Source of the DNA: Chitinophaga caseinilytica
Lineage (GTDB): Bacteria > Bacteroidota > Bacteroidia > Chitinophagales > Chitinophagaceae
Reading direction: 5' to 3'
Length of the DNA: 64,000 bases
NCBI RefSeq assembly: GCF_038396765.1
Contig: NZ_CP150096.1
Coordinates: forward strand, 353,501-417,500
Shown piece after piece: positions 8,960-17,908 of the stretch. The notes under the pieces are model-generated. The model saw only the letters and a list, made by a program, of their open reading frames with translations, was not told where the DNA came from and ran no database searches. How positions within the stretch are numbered: the first letter of the stretch is position 1; every line of letters starts with the position of its first letter. A program made the translations under genes and the position numbers.

Positions 8960-9658
8960 ATGAGCGCACCGATCAACGTTAGGGCATTTTTCGCACCAGA
9001 CGACCCGGAAGCAGCCATGCGATTTTACGAAGGCCATAGTAAGCTGTTACAGATTTACTTCGGTATTCACAAAATCACATCCGGCAATGTGGACTGGATC
9101 AGCCACCGGAATACGGTGGTGGTGATCGTGGAAGACGAAACAGGCACCAAAACCTACGGTGGCGCCCGGGTCCAGATTGCAGACGGCGTACTGCCCCTCC
9201 CCATTGAAATGGCGGTGGGCAAGTACGATCCGAAAGTATATACGGACGTGGTGCCCGGCAGCGCGGAAATCTGCGGGCTGTGGAACTCCAAGGAGGTGGC
9301 GGGCATGGGCATCGGGAGCCTCATCCTCAGCAGGGTTTGCGTGGCGCTCACCACCCAGCTGCCCGTGGGCAACGTACACGTACTTTGCGCACCGGTAACA
9401 GTGAGAGGCGCCAAGCGTGTAGGCGCGGTCATCGACACTTCTCTGGGGAACGAAGGGGTGTTTTATTACCCGAAAGACGACCTGGTGGCAACGGCGATGA
9501 TCATCCGCGACAACCACGAGCTGGCCAGCGCAGACCCCTCGGAGCAGGCGCTCATCGCCGATCTGCGGAGCAATCCCAACCAGGTGCGCACGGAAACCGG
9601 GCCCAAAGGGACCTTCGAAGTCAATTACATGTTGGGCCTCCCACAAATGGTTCCTTAA
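8960..9658 (+). CDS. GNAT-fold acyltransferase-like protein (FeeM/LuxI-like, tentative)
   Basis: A 232-residue soluble protein. The middle, GGARVQIADGVLPLPIEMAV through EICGLWNSKEVAGMGIGSLI, has the beta-strand then acyl-CoA-binding-loop pattern of the GNAT fold. It resembles the N-acyl amino acid synthase (FeeM) and autoinducer synthase branch more than ordinary acetyltransferases, but similarity by eye is low. It sits between a ThiF-type adenylylating enzyme and a 7TMR-DISM sensor kinase, so a role in making an acylated small molecule is plausible. That is inference; a structural or regulatory GNAT-like role is equally open. Confidence 0.5.
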   Translation: MSAPINVRAFFAPDDPEAAMRFYEGHSKLLQIYFGIHKITSGNVDWISHRNTVVVIVEDETGTKTYGGARVQIADGVLPLPIEMAVGKYDPKVYTDVVPGSAEICGLWNSKEVAGMGIGSLILSRVCVALTTQLPVGNVHVLCAPVTVRGAKRVGAVIDTSLGNEGVFYYPKDDLVATAMIIRDNHELASADPSEQALIADLRSNPNQVRTETGPKGTFEVNYMLGLPQMVP

Positions 9659-9715
9659 AATCAGTATGTTTGCTGCGGCATTCGCCGCCTGACTATATAA
9701 CAATCGTGAACTAAA

Positions 9716-11875
9716 ATGTCTATACGTTTATTCGCCCTGATCCTGCTTACCCTTGCTGCCCAATTGACGACCCGCGCACAGTCGCCCGTCGTATTCCGCG
9801 ACAGCGCCCAGCTTTTACAGGTAGGCGAATACCTGGACCTTTACATCGACAGTTCCAACGAGCTTACCATCGACCAGGTGCGCAAGCAGGAATTCCGGCG
9901 CTCCGGCAGCAGGGTCCCCAATCTCCAGATCACGCCCTTCACCAGCTGGGCCCGCATCCACGTCACCAACGCCACGCCCATCACCCGGCTCCTTCTCGAA
10001 GTGGAATACCCTACGATCGACGAGATCTCGCTTTATGAAGTGCTCCCCGGCGGAGGGTACAAAGTGACCGAACTGGGCCAGTACCAGCCTTTTAAGATCC
10101 GCCCCATCAACCATCAGAACTACATCTTCCCCCTCGATATCCAGCAGGGGCAGACCCGTGAATATTTCCTGAAGATCCGCGCCGGCGAACAGGCCCAGCT
10201 GCCCATGTACCTCGGCGCCGAGTCGACGCTCTTCGCCAAGAACACCGAGCGTAACTTCATCTTCGGGCTGTATGCCGGCATCATCCTCGTGATGGCGCTG
10301 TACAACTTCTTCATCTGGCTCACGGTGCGCGACAACAGCTACCTCATTTACGTGAGCTATATCATCTGCGTGGGCCTTACGCAGGCTTCGCAGCAAGGGT
10401 ATACATTCCGCTTCCTGTGGCCGAACAGCCCGTGGCTGGCGATGCACGACACGCTGCTCATCCCGGTCTTCAACGGGATCACGGCGGCGCTGTTCATCCA
10501 ATCGTTCCTGCATACCCGTGAAAAGTACAAACTGGGGCATAAACTCCTCACCGGCGTGGTGGTCGCCTATTCGCTGGCGCTCGTTCCCACGTTGATGGAC
10601 AACCACTTCGTGGCCAACATGATGACGCAGATCATCGCCATGACGGCTTCGCTGCTGGCGATTTTCGTGGGTTTCAAGGTGTGGCGGAAAGGGTACGGGC
10701 CGGCGGCTTACTTCCTCGTGGCCTGGGGGATATTCCTGGCGAGCGTGTGTATTTTCGTGTTGCGGAATTTCAATATCCTGCCGTATAACGACTTCACGTA
10801 TTACGCCCTGCAGGTGGGCTCCGCGGCGGAGGTAACCTTGCTTTCCTTCGCGCTGGCCAACAAGATCAATATTTACCGGAAGGAGAAGGAGGAATCCCAG
10901 GCGGTGGCGCTCCGTATTTCGCAGGAAAACGAGCAGCTGGTGCGCGAACAGAACGTGATATTGGAAGCGAAAGTGGCAGAACGCACCGAGGCGCTGCAAA
11001 CCTCCAACGGCGAACTGAACAAGGCGCTCACCAACCTGAAAAGCGCCCAGACGCAACTGGTGGAATCGGAGAAGATGGCCTCGCTCGGTCAGCTCACCGC
11101 CGGCATCGCCCACGAAATCAACAACCCCATCAACTTCGTAACGTCCAACATCAAGCCGCTGAAGCTCGATTTCGAGGATATCCGCTCCCTGCTGCGAAAA
11201 TACGACACCATCCGTCCGGGAGAAGACGTGGCCGGGCAACTGGCGGAGATCGAACGGTTCAAGCAGCAGATCGATATCGGGTATTTGCATGAGGAGATAG
11301 ACACCCTCATCAAAGGGATCGAAGACGGCGCCAACCGTACCGCAGAGATCGTGAAAGGCCTCCGGACGTTCAGCCGCCTCGACGAAAGCGACCTCAAATC
11401 GGTAGACATCCATGAAGGCCTCAACTCCACCATGGTACTGCTCCGCAACAATATCCCCAAGAACGTGACGGTACATTACGATTACGGCGAACTGCCGAAA
11501 ATCGAATGCTTCGCCGGCAAGCTCAACCAGGTGTTCCTCAATATCATCAACAACGCGCTGAACGCCATTAAGATGAAGCCGGACCAGGGAGACGAGCGGC
11601 TGACGATCAAGACGCGGCTGGAAGCCGACCAGATGGTGAGCATCAGTATCAAAGACAGTGGCATCGGCATGTCTGACAAGGTAAAGGAAAAGATTTTCGA
11701 GCCGTTCTTCACAACAAAAGACGTCGGCGAAGGCACGGGCCTCGGGCTATCCATCGTATTTAGCATCATCGAGAAGCACCACGGAAGGATCGTGGTAAAT
11801 TCCGAACCCGGAAACGGAGCGGAATTTATCATATATTTACCCCAGAATGTGCCTATCGCTCAGAGTCATGCGTAA
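9716..11875 (+). CDS. 7TMR-DISM sensor histidine kinase
   Basis: Membrane sensor kinase of 719 residues. A signal peptide (about 1-22, ending TTRAQS) is followed by a periplasmic DISM extracellular domain at about 30-165 and a seven-helix 7TMR-DISM membrane domain at about 180-390. A coiled coil lies at about 395-455. The dimerisation/phosphoacceptor helix carries His466 in GIAHEINNP, and the ATPase domain has NNALNAIK, DSGIGM and GTGLGLS. DISM periplasmic domains are thought to bind small ligands such as carbohydrates. It lies 57 bases after the acyltransferase-like gene and 22 bases before a receiver-kinase, so the operon may pair production and sensing of one compound. Confidence 0.92.
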   Translation: MSIRLFALILLTLAAQLTTRAQSPVVFRDSAQLLQVGEYLDLYIDSSNELTIDQVRKQEFRRSGSRVPNLQITPFTSWARIHVTNATPITRLLLEVEYPTIDEISLYEVLPGGGYKVTELGQYQPFKIRPINHQNYIFPLDIQQGQTREYFLKIRAGEQAQLPMYLGAESTLFAKNTERNFIFGLYAGIILVMALYNFFIWLTVRDNSYLIYVSYIICVGLTQASQQGYTFRFLWPNSPWLAMHDTLLIPVFNGITAALFIQSFLHTREKYKLGHKLLTGVVVAYSLALVPTLMDNHFVANMMTQIIAMTASLLAIFVGFKVWRKGYGPAAYFLVAWGIFLASVCIFVLRNFNILPYNDFTYYALQVGSAAEVTLLSFALANKINIYRKEKEESQAVALRISQENEQLVREQNVILEAKVAERTEALQTSNGELNKALTNLKSAQTQLVESEKMASLGQLTAGIAHEINNPINFVTSNIKPLKLDFEDIRSLLRKYDTIRPGEDVAGQLAEIERFKQQIDIGYLHEEIDTLIKGIEDGANRTAEIVKGLRTFSRLDESDLKSVDIHEGLNSTMVLLRNNIPKNVTVHYDYGELPKIECFAGKLNQVFLNIINNALNAIKMKPDQGDERLTIKTRLEADQMVSISIKDSGIGMSDKVKEKIFEPFFTTKDVGEGTGLGLSIVFSIIEKHHGRIVVNSEPGNGAEFIIYLPQNVPIAQSHA

Positions 11876-11897
11876 ATAAAAGCAGAAAGAACCCTAC

Positions 11898-12995
11898 ATG
11901 AAAAATAACCGTATCAGGATTTTGTACATCGACGACGAAGTACATAACCTTAATGCATTCCGCGCGAATTTCCGCAGAACTTACGAGATCTATACCGCCA
12001 GTTCTGCCGCCGAAGGCATGCAGGTACTGAAAGGAATCGAAGTACATATCATCATCGCAGACCAGAAGATGCCCACTACCACCGGTGTGGAATTCTTCAA
12101 CGAGATTAAGGACCTGCTGCCAGACCCCATCCGCATCCTCCTCACCGGTTATACCGACGTGGAAGATATCATCGACGCCATCAACAAGGGGCACATCTTC
12201 TCCTACATCAAAAAACCCTGGGACGAGCACGAGCTGTTCAAAACCATCAATAACGCATACGAGATCTATTCCGCCCGCAAGCAGCTGAAGGAAAAAGTGG
12301 CCGAACTGGAAAAGACGAACGACGAACTGAACCGGTTCATCTATTCCACCTCGCACGACCTCCGCGCGCCGCTCATGAGCGTGCAGGGCATCATCAACCT
12401 CAGCCGCCTCGATAATACGATGACCGACCCGCAGGGGTATATGGGGATGATCGAAGTGTGCATCACGCGGCTGGACAGTTTCATCCAGAAGATCATCGAA
12501 TACTACCGGAATTCGCGGCTGGACCTGGAGTATGAGAAAATCGACTTCCAGGCGCTGATGAGCGATTGTATCGATACGTTCAAGCATCAGAATACCAATA
12601 TCGGTTTCAATGTGAATGTAGACCAGCCGGTACCTTTCAAGGGCGATTTCTTCCGGATCAGCGTTATCCTGAACAATCTGATCAGCAATGCCGTTAAATA
12701 TCAGAAGCCGGACGAGACCTCCCCGCAGGTGAGCCTCTCCGTGAAGGTAGAGCCGCATAAAGCCACGATCAGGATAGAAGATAACGGGATAGGGATACTC
12801 AGCGAGCACCTGAGCAACATTTTCAAGATGTTCTTCCGCTCCAAGAACAACAACAAACCCGGAAGCGGTATTGGCCTGTATATTGTAAAAGAAGCCCTCA
12901 ACAAGATCGGGGGCACCATCGGCGTAGATTCCCGTTACGGAGAAGGCACGCAATTTGAAATTACCATTCCGAACAGAAATGAATTCGATACCTGA
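11898..12995 (+). CDS. Hybrid protein: N-terminal receiver, C-terminal histidine kinase
   Basis: Cytoplasmic, 365 residues, no membrane segment. The receiver domain (about 1-120) has acidic residues in YIDDE, phospho-acceptor Asp55 in IIADQKMP, and the conserved Lys in IKKPW. A short coiled coil follows, then a HisKA-type helix with His153 in STSHDLRAPL, and an ATPase domain with NLISNAVKYQ, EDNGIGI and GSGIGLYIVKEA. It probably takes phosphate from the 7TMR-DISM kinase or reports its state, then passes it to the small receiver whose gene overlaps its end by 17 bases. Confidence 0.92.
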   Translation: MKNNRIRILYIDDEVHNLNAFRANFRRTYEIYTASSAAEGMQVLKGIEVHIIIADQKMPTTTGVEFFNEIKDLLPDPIRILLTGYTDVEDIIDAINKGHIFSYIKKPWDEHELFKTINNAYEIYSARKQLKEKVAELEKTNDELNRFIYSTSHDLRAPLMSVQGIINLSRLDNTMTDPQGYMGMIEVCITRLDSFIQKIIEYYRNSRLDLEYEKIDFQALMSDCIDTFKHQNTNIGFNVNVDQPVPFKGDFFRISVILNNLISNAVKYQKPDETSPQVSLSVKVEPHKATIRIEDNGIGILSEHLSNIFKMFFRSKNNNKPGSGIGLYIVKEALNKIGGTIGVDSRYGEGTQFEITIPNRNEFDT

Positions 12996-13395
12996 TCTGC
13001 GCGTAATATTAATCGACGATAACGATATCGATCTGCTACTGCATGAACGGCTCATATCCATTCAGCAGATCAGCCGGACGATCCTTTCCTTCAGCAACGC
13101 CAACAAGGCGCTGGAATTCCTTTCCAGCAACATTACCCTCCCACACATCCCGCCCACCGTCATCCTCCTCGATATCCAGATGCCGGAAATGGACGGGTTC
13201 GAGTTCCTCCGTTCCTTCGATTCCTACCCGCAGAAGATCAAGAACCAGTGTTACATCATCATGGTTTCCTCTTCCCTCGACTTCGGCGATATTTCCCGCA
13301 CCAACGCCAACCCGATGGTGATCCGCCTGCTCAAGAAGCCCTTGCAGCCCAAGGAGCTGAAAGACGTCATAGAGGGCATTTTCCGCGATCAGTAA
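12979..13395 (+). CDS. Single-domain response regulator
   Basis: 138-residue stand-alone receiver: IDDND acidic patch, phospho-acceptor Asp65 in LLDIQMPEMDGFEF, and Lys in RLLKKPLQP. There is no output domain. The ATG at 12979, inside the end of the preceding kinase gene, is chosen over an upstream TTG; the overlap implies translational coupling. It is the last gene of the five-gene operon and the likely end of its phosphorelay. The output is unknown. Confidence 0.9.
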   Translation: MNSIPDLRVILIDDNDIDLLLHERLISIQQISRTILSFSNANKALEFLSSNITLPHIPPTVILLDIQMPEMDGFEFLRSFDSYPQKIKNQCYIIMVSSSLDFGDISRTNANPMVIRLLKKPLQPKELKDVIEGIFRDQ

Positions 13396-13397
13396 AT

Positions 13398-13431
13398 AAA
13401 AAAAGGCTTCTTCATGCGAGATGAAGAAGCC
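13398..13431 (-). terminator. Intrinsic terminator after htrA
   Basis: A perfect 11-bp stem (13405-13415 with 13421-13431) whose minus-strand 3' side runs into seven T residues. It lies between the convergent receiver gene and htrA; the T run suits htrA. On the plus strand the hairpin could still stop the phosphorelay operon weakly. Confidence 0.85.
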
Positions 13432-13487
13432 ATATATGTTCCCCGGGCAACGGGCCCGGAAAACGGACCCCTGGTTACAATTCCTTC

Positions 13488-14978
13488 CTAGTTTTCATTG
13501 ATACCGTAATAATAAGCTTTTCCACTGCCGGGATATGTACCCTCGATCTGGTAATTGCCGTTCTGACGCGCCAGGGCCGCTTTCAGCTCGTCTACCGTGC
13601 GCACGGTGATGCCGCCCACCCGGGTAATTACAAATCCTTCCTTCATGTTCGTCTGCTGGTCGAGCAGGCCGCCTTCTTCGATGGATTTCACCTGCACGCC
13701 GCCTGCAACGCCCAATTTGGCTGCATCCTGGCGTGAAAGCGCTGCAAAATCAGCCCCCAGTGCGCTCACCGAAGCGCCATTGCCTGCGGCCATATTGCCG
13801 AGCTTTCCTTTCAATGTTGCGCTCAATTCCTGTTCACTGCCATTGCGCTGCAGTGTGATCGCCACTTTATCGCCGGGCTTGAGCCTTGCGATCTGTTCAG
13901 ACAGTTCCGAACCGGAATTCACTGCCGCGCCGTTCACTTTCGTGATCACGTCTCCCTTCTTCACACCTGCTGCTGCCGCTGCGCCGGAAGGATCGGTATC
14001 CATCACGTACACACCGTCTGTATTGCTGGAAGTAATGCCAAGCTGTTTTTTCTGCGAATCGTCGAGGTTCTCGGGCGCCATGGAGATGCCGAGGTAACCG
14101 CGCTGCACGCTGCCGAACTGTTTGATGTCGTTGATCACCTTTTTCATGAGGTTAGACGGGATGGAGTAAGCGTATCCCGCGTAAGAGCCCGTGGGCGAAG
14201 CGATGGCGGAGTTGATGCCCACCAGTTCCCCGTTCGTGTTCACGAGCGCGCCGCCGCTGCTGCCGGGGTTCACCGCCGCGTCTGTTTGCAGGAAGGCTTC
14301 CACCGGGGCGGAACCCTGGCGGTTGATGCCGATGCTGCGCGATTTGGCGGAGATGATGCCCTGCGTTACGGTAACGTCGAGGTTGAGGGGATAGCCGATG
14401 GCCAGCACCCATTGGCCCAGGCGAACGTCGTCAGAATTGCCGACCGGGATGGCGGGCAGGTTCTTCGCGTCGATCTTGATGAGGGCCAGGTCGGTATTGG
14501 GATCGGTACCGATCACCGTTGCCTTGTAGTTTTTACGGTCGGTCAGTGTGACCGCGATCTCGGATGCACCGTTTACCACGTGGTTATTGGTGACGATGTA
14601 ACCGTCTTCGCTGATGATCACGCCCGATCCGGAAGCCCGCTGTTCGGGCGCGTTGAATTGCCGGCGGCCGCCACCTTCGCCGAAGAACCGGCGGAAAATG
14701 TCGTCATCCATCCCTTCGAACGGATCCTGCTGTGCTACCTGCCTGCTTTTCACGACCGTGCGGATATGCACGACGGAGGGCACCGCGTTCCCTGCCGCCT
14801 TTTCAAAATCAGTAGGCTGGGCCGAAGCCGGGCCTGTATATGCTGTTTGAATGAGGGGTTCAGGGTTTCCGAAGCCGATACCGTCCGAAATTCTGCCGGA
14901 TTTGCCGCTGAGGACGAATCCGCCGGCTACCACGGCCCCACCGATGAGGAGGCCTGCAATGAGTTTCTTATTGATCAT
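13488..14978 (-). CDS. htrA: Do/DegP family serine protease HtrA
   Basis: Periplasmic protease/chaperone that degrades misfolded envelope proteins. An N-terminal membrane anchor or signal occupies residues 5-25. The trypsin-like domain carries the full triad: His133 (TNNHVVNG), Asp163 (NTDLALIKI) and Ser241 (NPGSSGGAL). Two PDZ domains follow, near 285-385 and 405-490. 496 residues is normal for the Bacteroidota family. It lies 78 bases downstream of an OmpR-type regulator/kinase pair on the same strand, an arrangement that recalls Cpx control of DegP, so envelope-stress control is a reasonable inference. Confidence 0.95.
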   Translation of the reverse strand: MINKKLIAGLLIGGAVVAGGFVLSGKSGRISDGIGFGNPEPLIQTAYTGPASAQPTDFEKAAGNAVPSVVHIRTVVKSRQVAQQDPFEGMDDDIFRRFFGEGGGRRQFNAPEQRASGSGVIISEDGYIVTNNHVVNGASEIAVTLTDRKNYKATVIGTDPNTDLALIKIDAKNLPAIPVGNSDDVRLGQWVLAIGYPLNLDVTVTQGIISAKSRSIGINRQGSAPVEAFLQTDAAVNPGSSGGALVNTNGELVGINSAIASPTGSYAGYAYSIPSNLMKKVINDIKQFGSVQRGYLGISMAPENLDDSQKKQLGITSSNTDGVYVMDTDPSGAAAAAGVKKGDVITKVNGAAVNSGSELSEQIARLKPGDKVAITLQRNGSEQELSATLKGKLGNMAAGNGASVSALGADFAALSRQDAAKLGVAGGVQVKSIEEGGLLDQQTNMKEGFVITRVGGITVRTVDELKAALARQNGNYQIEGTYPGSGKAYYYGINEN

Positions 14979-15056
14979 AGTATCCAGAGTTTTATGGTGT
15001 AAAACTGCCGTGGCATTCTGAATACTTTCTGAATATCAGGGAAGCGGAGTACGATT

Positions 15057-16292
15057 TTAACTTTTCATTATCACCTGGAAGTTGTGCATGCCTTTCTCCC
15101 AGCTGTATTTCACTTCGAAACCGTAGAGATCGCAGATTTTGCGGACGATCTCCAGGCCCAGGCCCAAAGACTCCGCATCCTTGCTGTTTTTGGCGAAGCG
15201 CTGATAGATACGGTCTTCCTGCAGCGGGTACGCCTGGCCGGTGTTGCTGACGGTCAGCACGCCGTTGGCGCCCTTCACCACGATCTTCCCGCCGGGCAGA
15301 TTGTGCCGGATGGCGTTAGACAGCAGGTTGCCCAGCAGCACTTCCAGGAGGTTGGGGCTCATGTTCACCGGCAATTCATCCAGCCAGTCTTCTTCCACCT
15401 GCAACCCTTTCTGTGCGATCTGCGGCTCGTATTGCGCGAGCAGATGCCGTGCCGTTTCGCGGACGAACACGGCCGCCGTGTCGGGGAATTGTCCGTTCTG
15501 GATGCGCGTGAGCAGCAGCAGCCCCTTGTTCAGCCGCGTCATCCGGTGGCTGGCGTCTGCCAGTTCGCTGATAAGTGCAGCCTGTTCTTCAGACAGCGGC
15601 GTGGTTTGCATGAGCATCTCCAGCTTCCCCTGGAAAACCGCCAGCGGCGTCCGCAATTCGTGGGACGCGTTTTCCGCGAATTCTTTCTGGGAAAGATAGG
15701 ACTGGCGGCTTCTTTCCGCCAGCTGCTCCACCGCCGAATTCAGTTCCCCGAACTCGCTGATGCCCGAAGGCGCCAGTTGCAGCGGCGCCGGATCGTCGAC
15801 CTTATACGCCCGCAACTTGCGAAGCGTCTGGTAAAAGGGCTTCCAGATGCGCTTCGCCAGCGACTGGTTGATGAGCAACAATCCCGTTAACAGCAATATC
15901 AGCAGTACGGATTGTAAAATAATGATACTCCCGATCAGCCGCTGATGGTCTGCCAGCGACGATTTGATCTGCAGCCGGTACGTTTCCTGGTTAATGACGA
16001 GGTAAGACGTGAGCAGGCGGTATTTATCGGTCGTGTACAGCGAATCGCTTTCAGGCCGGCGGGGCGCTTTTTCGAGCGTAACGCCATCGTCTAGCCCGGG
16101 CTGCAGCGCTTCCGGCTCAATTTCCATGACCCGGAGCCGCGGGATGAGCTGCGTTTTGGTGGCAACGAGACTGGCGTCGATATTAGACAGCACGATGCGT
16201 TGCAGCACGTAATAAAAAACCGGGATCGCGACCATGAGGAGCACGATCGACAGCCAGAAATAATATTGGAGGGTTTTGTTGAGCAACTTCAT
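15057..16292 (-). CDS. Sensor histidine kinase (two-component, membrane)
   Basis: 411 residues: transmembrane segments at about 12-35 and 120-145 enclosing a small periplasmic domain; HisKA helix with ENASHELRTPLAVFQ; ATPase domain with GNLLSNAIRHNLPGG, a degenerate G1 box (VSNTGQAY) and LGLGLEIVRKICDLYGF. It pairs with the regulator gene 20 bases upstream and probably controls htrA just downstream. Its ATPase domain closely resembles the kinase at 63579-64000, suggesting paralogous envelope-stress systems. Confidence 0.92.
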   Translation of the reverse strand: MKLLNKTLQYYFWLSIVLLMVAIPVFYYVLQRIVLSNIDASLVATKTQLIPRLRVMEIEPEALQPGLDDGVTLEKAPRRPESDSLYTTDKYRLLTSYLVINQETYRLQIKSSLADHQRLIGSIIILQSVLLILLLTGLLLINQSLAKRIWKPFYQTLRKLRAYKVDDPAPLQLAPSGISEFGELNSAVEQLAERSRQSYLSQKEFAENASHELRTPLAVFQGKLEMLMQTTPLSEEQAALISELADASHRMTRLNKGLLLLTRIQNGQFPDTAAVFVRETARHLLAQYEPQIAQKGLQVEEDWLDELPVNMSPNLLEVLLGNLLSNAIRHNLPGGKIVVKGANGVLTVSNTGQAYPLQEDRIYQRFAKNSKDAESLGLGLEIVRKICDLYGFEVKYSWEKGMHNFQVIMKS

Positions 16293-16312
16293 CGGTGAAA
16301 CTTTTTAACGTG

Positions 16313-16990
16313 TCAGGGCGCTTCGAGTTTGTACCCCATGCCATAAACCGCTTTGATATGATCGGTCCAGCCGGCCTGGATGAGCTTCTTCTTGAGGTTT
16401 TTCATATGGGCGTAGATGAAATCGTAATTATCGAACAGACTTTCCCCATCGCCCGACAAATGCTCTGCTATCGCGTGTTTGGACACTACGCGGTTGCGGT
16501 TGGTGAGCAGGTAGAGGAGCAGGTCGTATTCCGAGCGGGTGAGGTCTGCGGGTTGATTCCCGACGCGGACCGTCCGTGCGGCGGTATCTACGGTGAGGCC
16601 GGCGGCTTCGAGGATGGAAGTACCGGAGAAGCGCCTGCGGCGGATGACGGCGGCGATGCGGGCGCTCAGTTCGGACAGGTGGAATGGTTTGACGAGGTAA
16701 TCGTCTGCCCCGAGCTGGAGGCCATGGATGCGGTCTTCGATACCGTCGCGCGCGGAAATGATGATGACACCGTCTGTCTTGTTGTTTTCGCGGAGGGCTT
16801 TGAGCACCTGGAGTCCGTTCCCGTCTGGCAGGGAAATATCGAGGAGGATGCAGTCGTAGTCGAACGATTCGATGCGCTGCAGGGCGGAGTGTTTATCGGC
16901 GACCAGCTCACAGGTGTACGCTTCCGCCTGGAGGTAGTCGGAGATGCTTTGGCCGAGGGCTTTTTCGTCTTCGATGATGAGGATCTTCAT
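16313..16990 (-). CDS. OmpR/PhoB-family response regulator
   Basis: 225 residues: receiver domain with EDE acidic patch, Asp51 in LLDISLPDGNGL and Lys in YLVKPFHLSEL, then a winged-helix DNA-binding domain (about 130-220) with LTRSEYDLLLYLLTNRNRVV and the recognition-helix region DFIYAHMKNLKKKL. It is the first gene of the regulator-kinase-htrA set. The DNA target is unknown. Confidence 0.93.
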   Translation of the reverse strand: MKILIIEDEKALGQSISDYLQAEAYTCELVADKHSALQRIESFDYDCILLDISLPDGNGLQVLKALRENNKTDGVIIISARDGIEDRIHGLQLGADDYLVKPFHLSELSARIAAVIRRRRFSGTSILEAAGLTVDTAARTVRVGNQPADLTRSEYDLLLYLLTNRNRVVSKHAIAEHLSGDGESLFDNYDFIYAHMKNLKKKLIQAGWTDHIKAVYGMGYKLEAP

Positions 16991-17079
16991 AATTCCGGGA
17001 TGAAAATACGGAATTTCGGTGGTGGGGGGATGGGCGATGTTGTGGCCTTGTTTTGGGGGAGGGATGCGCGGCGGGAATG

Positions 17080-17105
17080 AAAAAAGCCCCGCGGCTGCGG
17101 GGCTT
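17080..17105 (-). terminator. Intrinsic terminator after the DUF805 gene
   Basis: Eight-pair GC-rich stem (17085-17092 with 17097-17104), loop GGCT, and a run of T on the minus-strand 3' side. It is 23 bases beyond the DUF805 stop codon. Confidence 0.82.
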
Positions 17106-17127
17106 CCGGTAAAGTTGCGGGGTTAGC

Positions 17128-17502
17128 TTATTTGGCCGGATTGCGTTCGAAATCGAAGGAAGGATCCGGGTTGTAGGGGTCGGGGCCGTATTTGTTTTCC
17201 GACTGATCGCCCTGCGTAACCGCGAGGATGAGCCCGTAAATGGGGATGAGCATGTACCATCCGCTTTTGTTCACATCGTGCGCGCGGCGGATCATAACGG
17301 CCACACCGGGCAGGATGAACACCAGCGTAACGACGAGGCTGACGATAGAGAGCAAAGCCGCCGGAAGCACGAACGCCCCTGCGAAAGAGATCCCCCAGGA
17401 AACAATGAGGTTGAAAAGGAAGAACCACCAGAACTCGGCACGACTGGCGCGACCATTGAAGTCGGTGGATTTTTTGAATACGGTGATTACGTGTTGTTTC
17501 AT
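17128..17502 (-). CDS. DUF805 family inner-membrane protein
   Basis: 124 residues starting MKQHVITVFKKSTDFNGRAS, with the family's GRASRAEFWWFFLFN motif, then hydrophobic segments at about 25-50, 55-78 and 90-105, and RRAHDVNKSGWY between the last two. The ATG at 17500-17502 is used because the longer frame adds 35 residues without family character. Function is unknown in this family. It is monocistronic. Confidence 0.85.
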   Translation of the reverse strand: MKQHVITVFKKSTDFNGRASRAEFWWFFLFNLIVSWGISFAGAFVLPAALLSIVSLVVTLVFILPGVAVMIRRAHDVNKSGWYMLIPIYGLILAVTQGDQSENKYGPDPYNPDPSFDFERNPAK

Positions 17503-17676
17503 AGTTGCAGGATTGGTTTTACAATTATCCGGGGCAAAATACCGGTGGCCGCACCTGCTAATGAAGGGAAATCCGCGGAAGCGGGGATTTGGATCGCTGG
17601 AGGTCAATATTCCCGGTATGAAAAACAGCCGGGAGCGCGAAGAAAATCGGCGGCCCGAAAAATTGCAAAAGATTTT

Positions 17677-17706
17677 TTTGAATTTTGAAAAAAGCCCCTA
17701 TTTTTG
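17677..17706 (+). promoter_or_regulatory. Promoter of tRNA-Ala
   Basis: TTTG (17677-17680), 18 bases, then TATTTTTG (17699-17706), a full Bacteroidota promoter. Transcription would begin about seven bases before the mature tRNA end at 17720. Confidence 0.7.
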
Positions 17707-17719
17707 CACTCCATTCTAC

Positions 17720-17792
<73 letters not shown>

Positions 17793-17855
17793 CAAAAGAT
17801 TCAAAACCTGCCACCATGGCGGGTTTTGCTATTTCAAGGAAATAATTGTTCCGCT

Positions 17856-17891
17856 AAAAAAGCCTTACAGTATTGCTGTAAGGCTTTTTTT
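17856..17891. terminator. Bidirectional terminator between the tRNA and the glycosyltransferase gene
   Basis: Stem AGCCTTACAG (17861-17870) pairs with CTGTAAGGCT (17876-17885) around TATTG, flanked by A residues on the left and seven T residues on the right. It can end transcription from both sides. Confidence 0.88.
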
Positions 17892-17908
17892 ATGCGTTCA
17901 AAGGCAAC

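Noticed and set aside
9815..11476. A 553-codon minus-strand frame over the 7TMR-DISM kinase
   Set aside because: Mirror frame of a well-supported kinase; no domain of its own.
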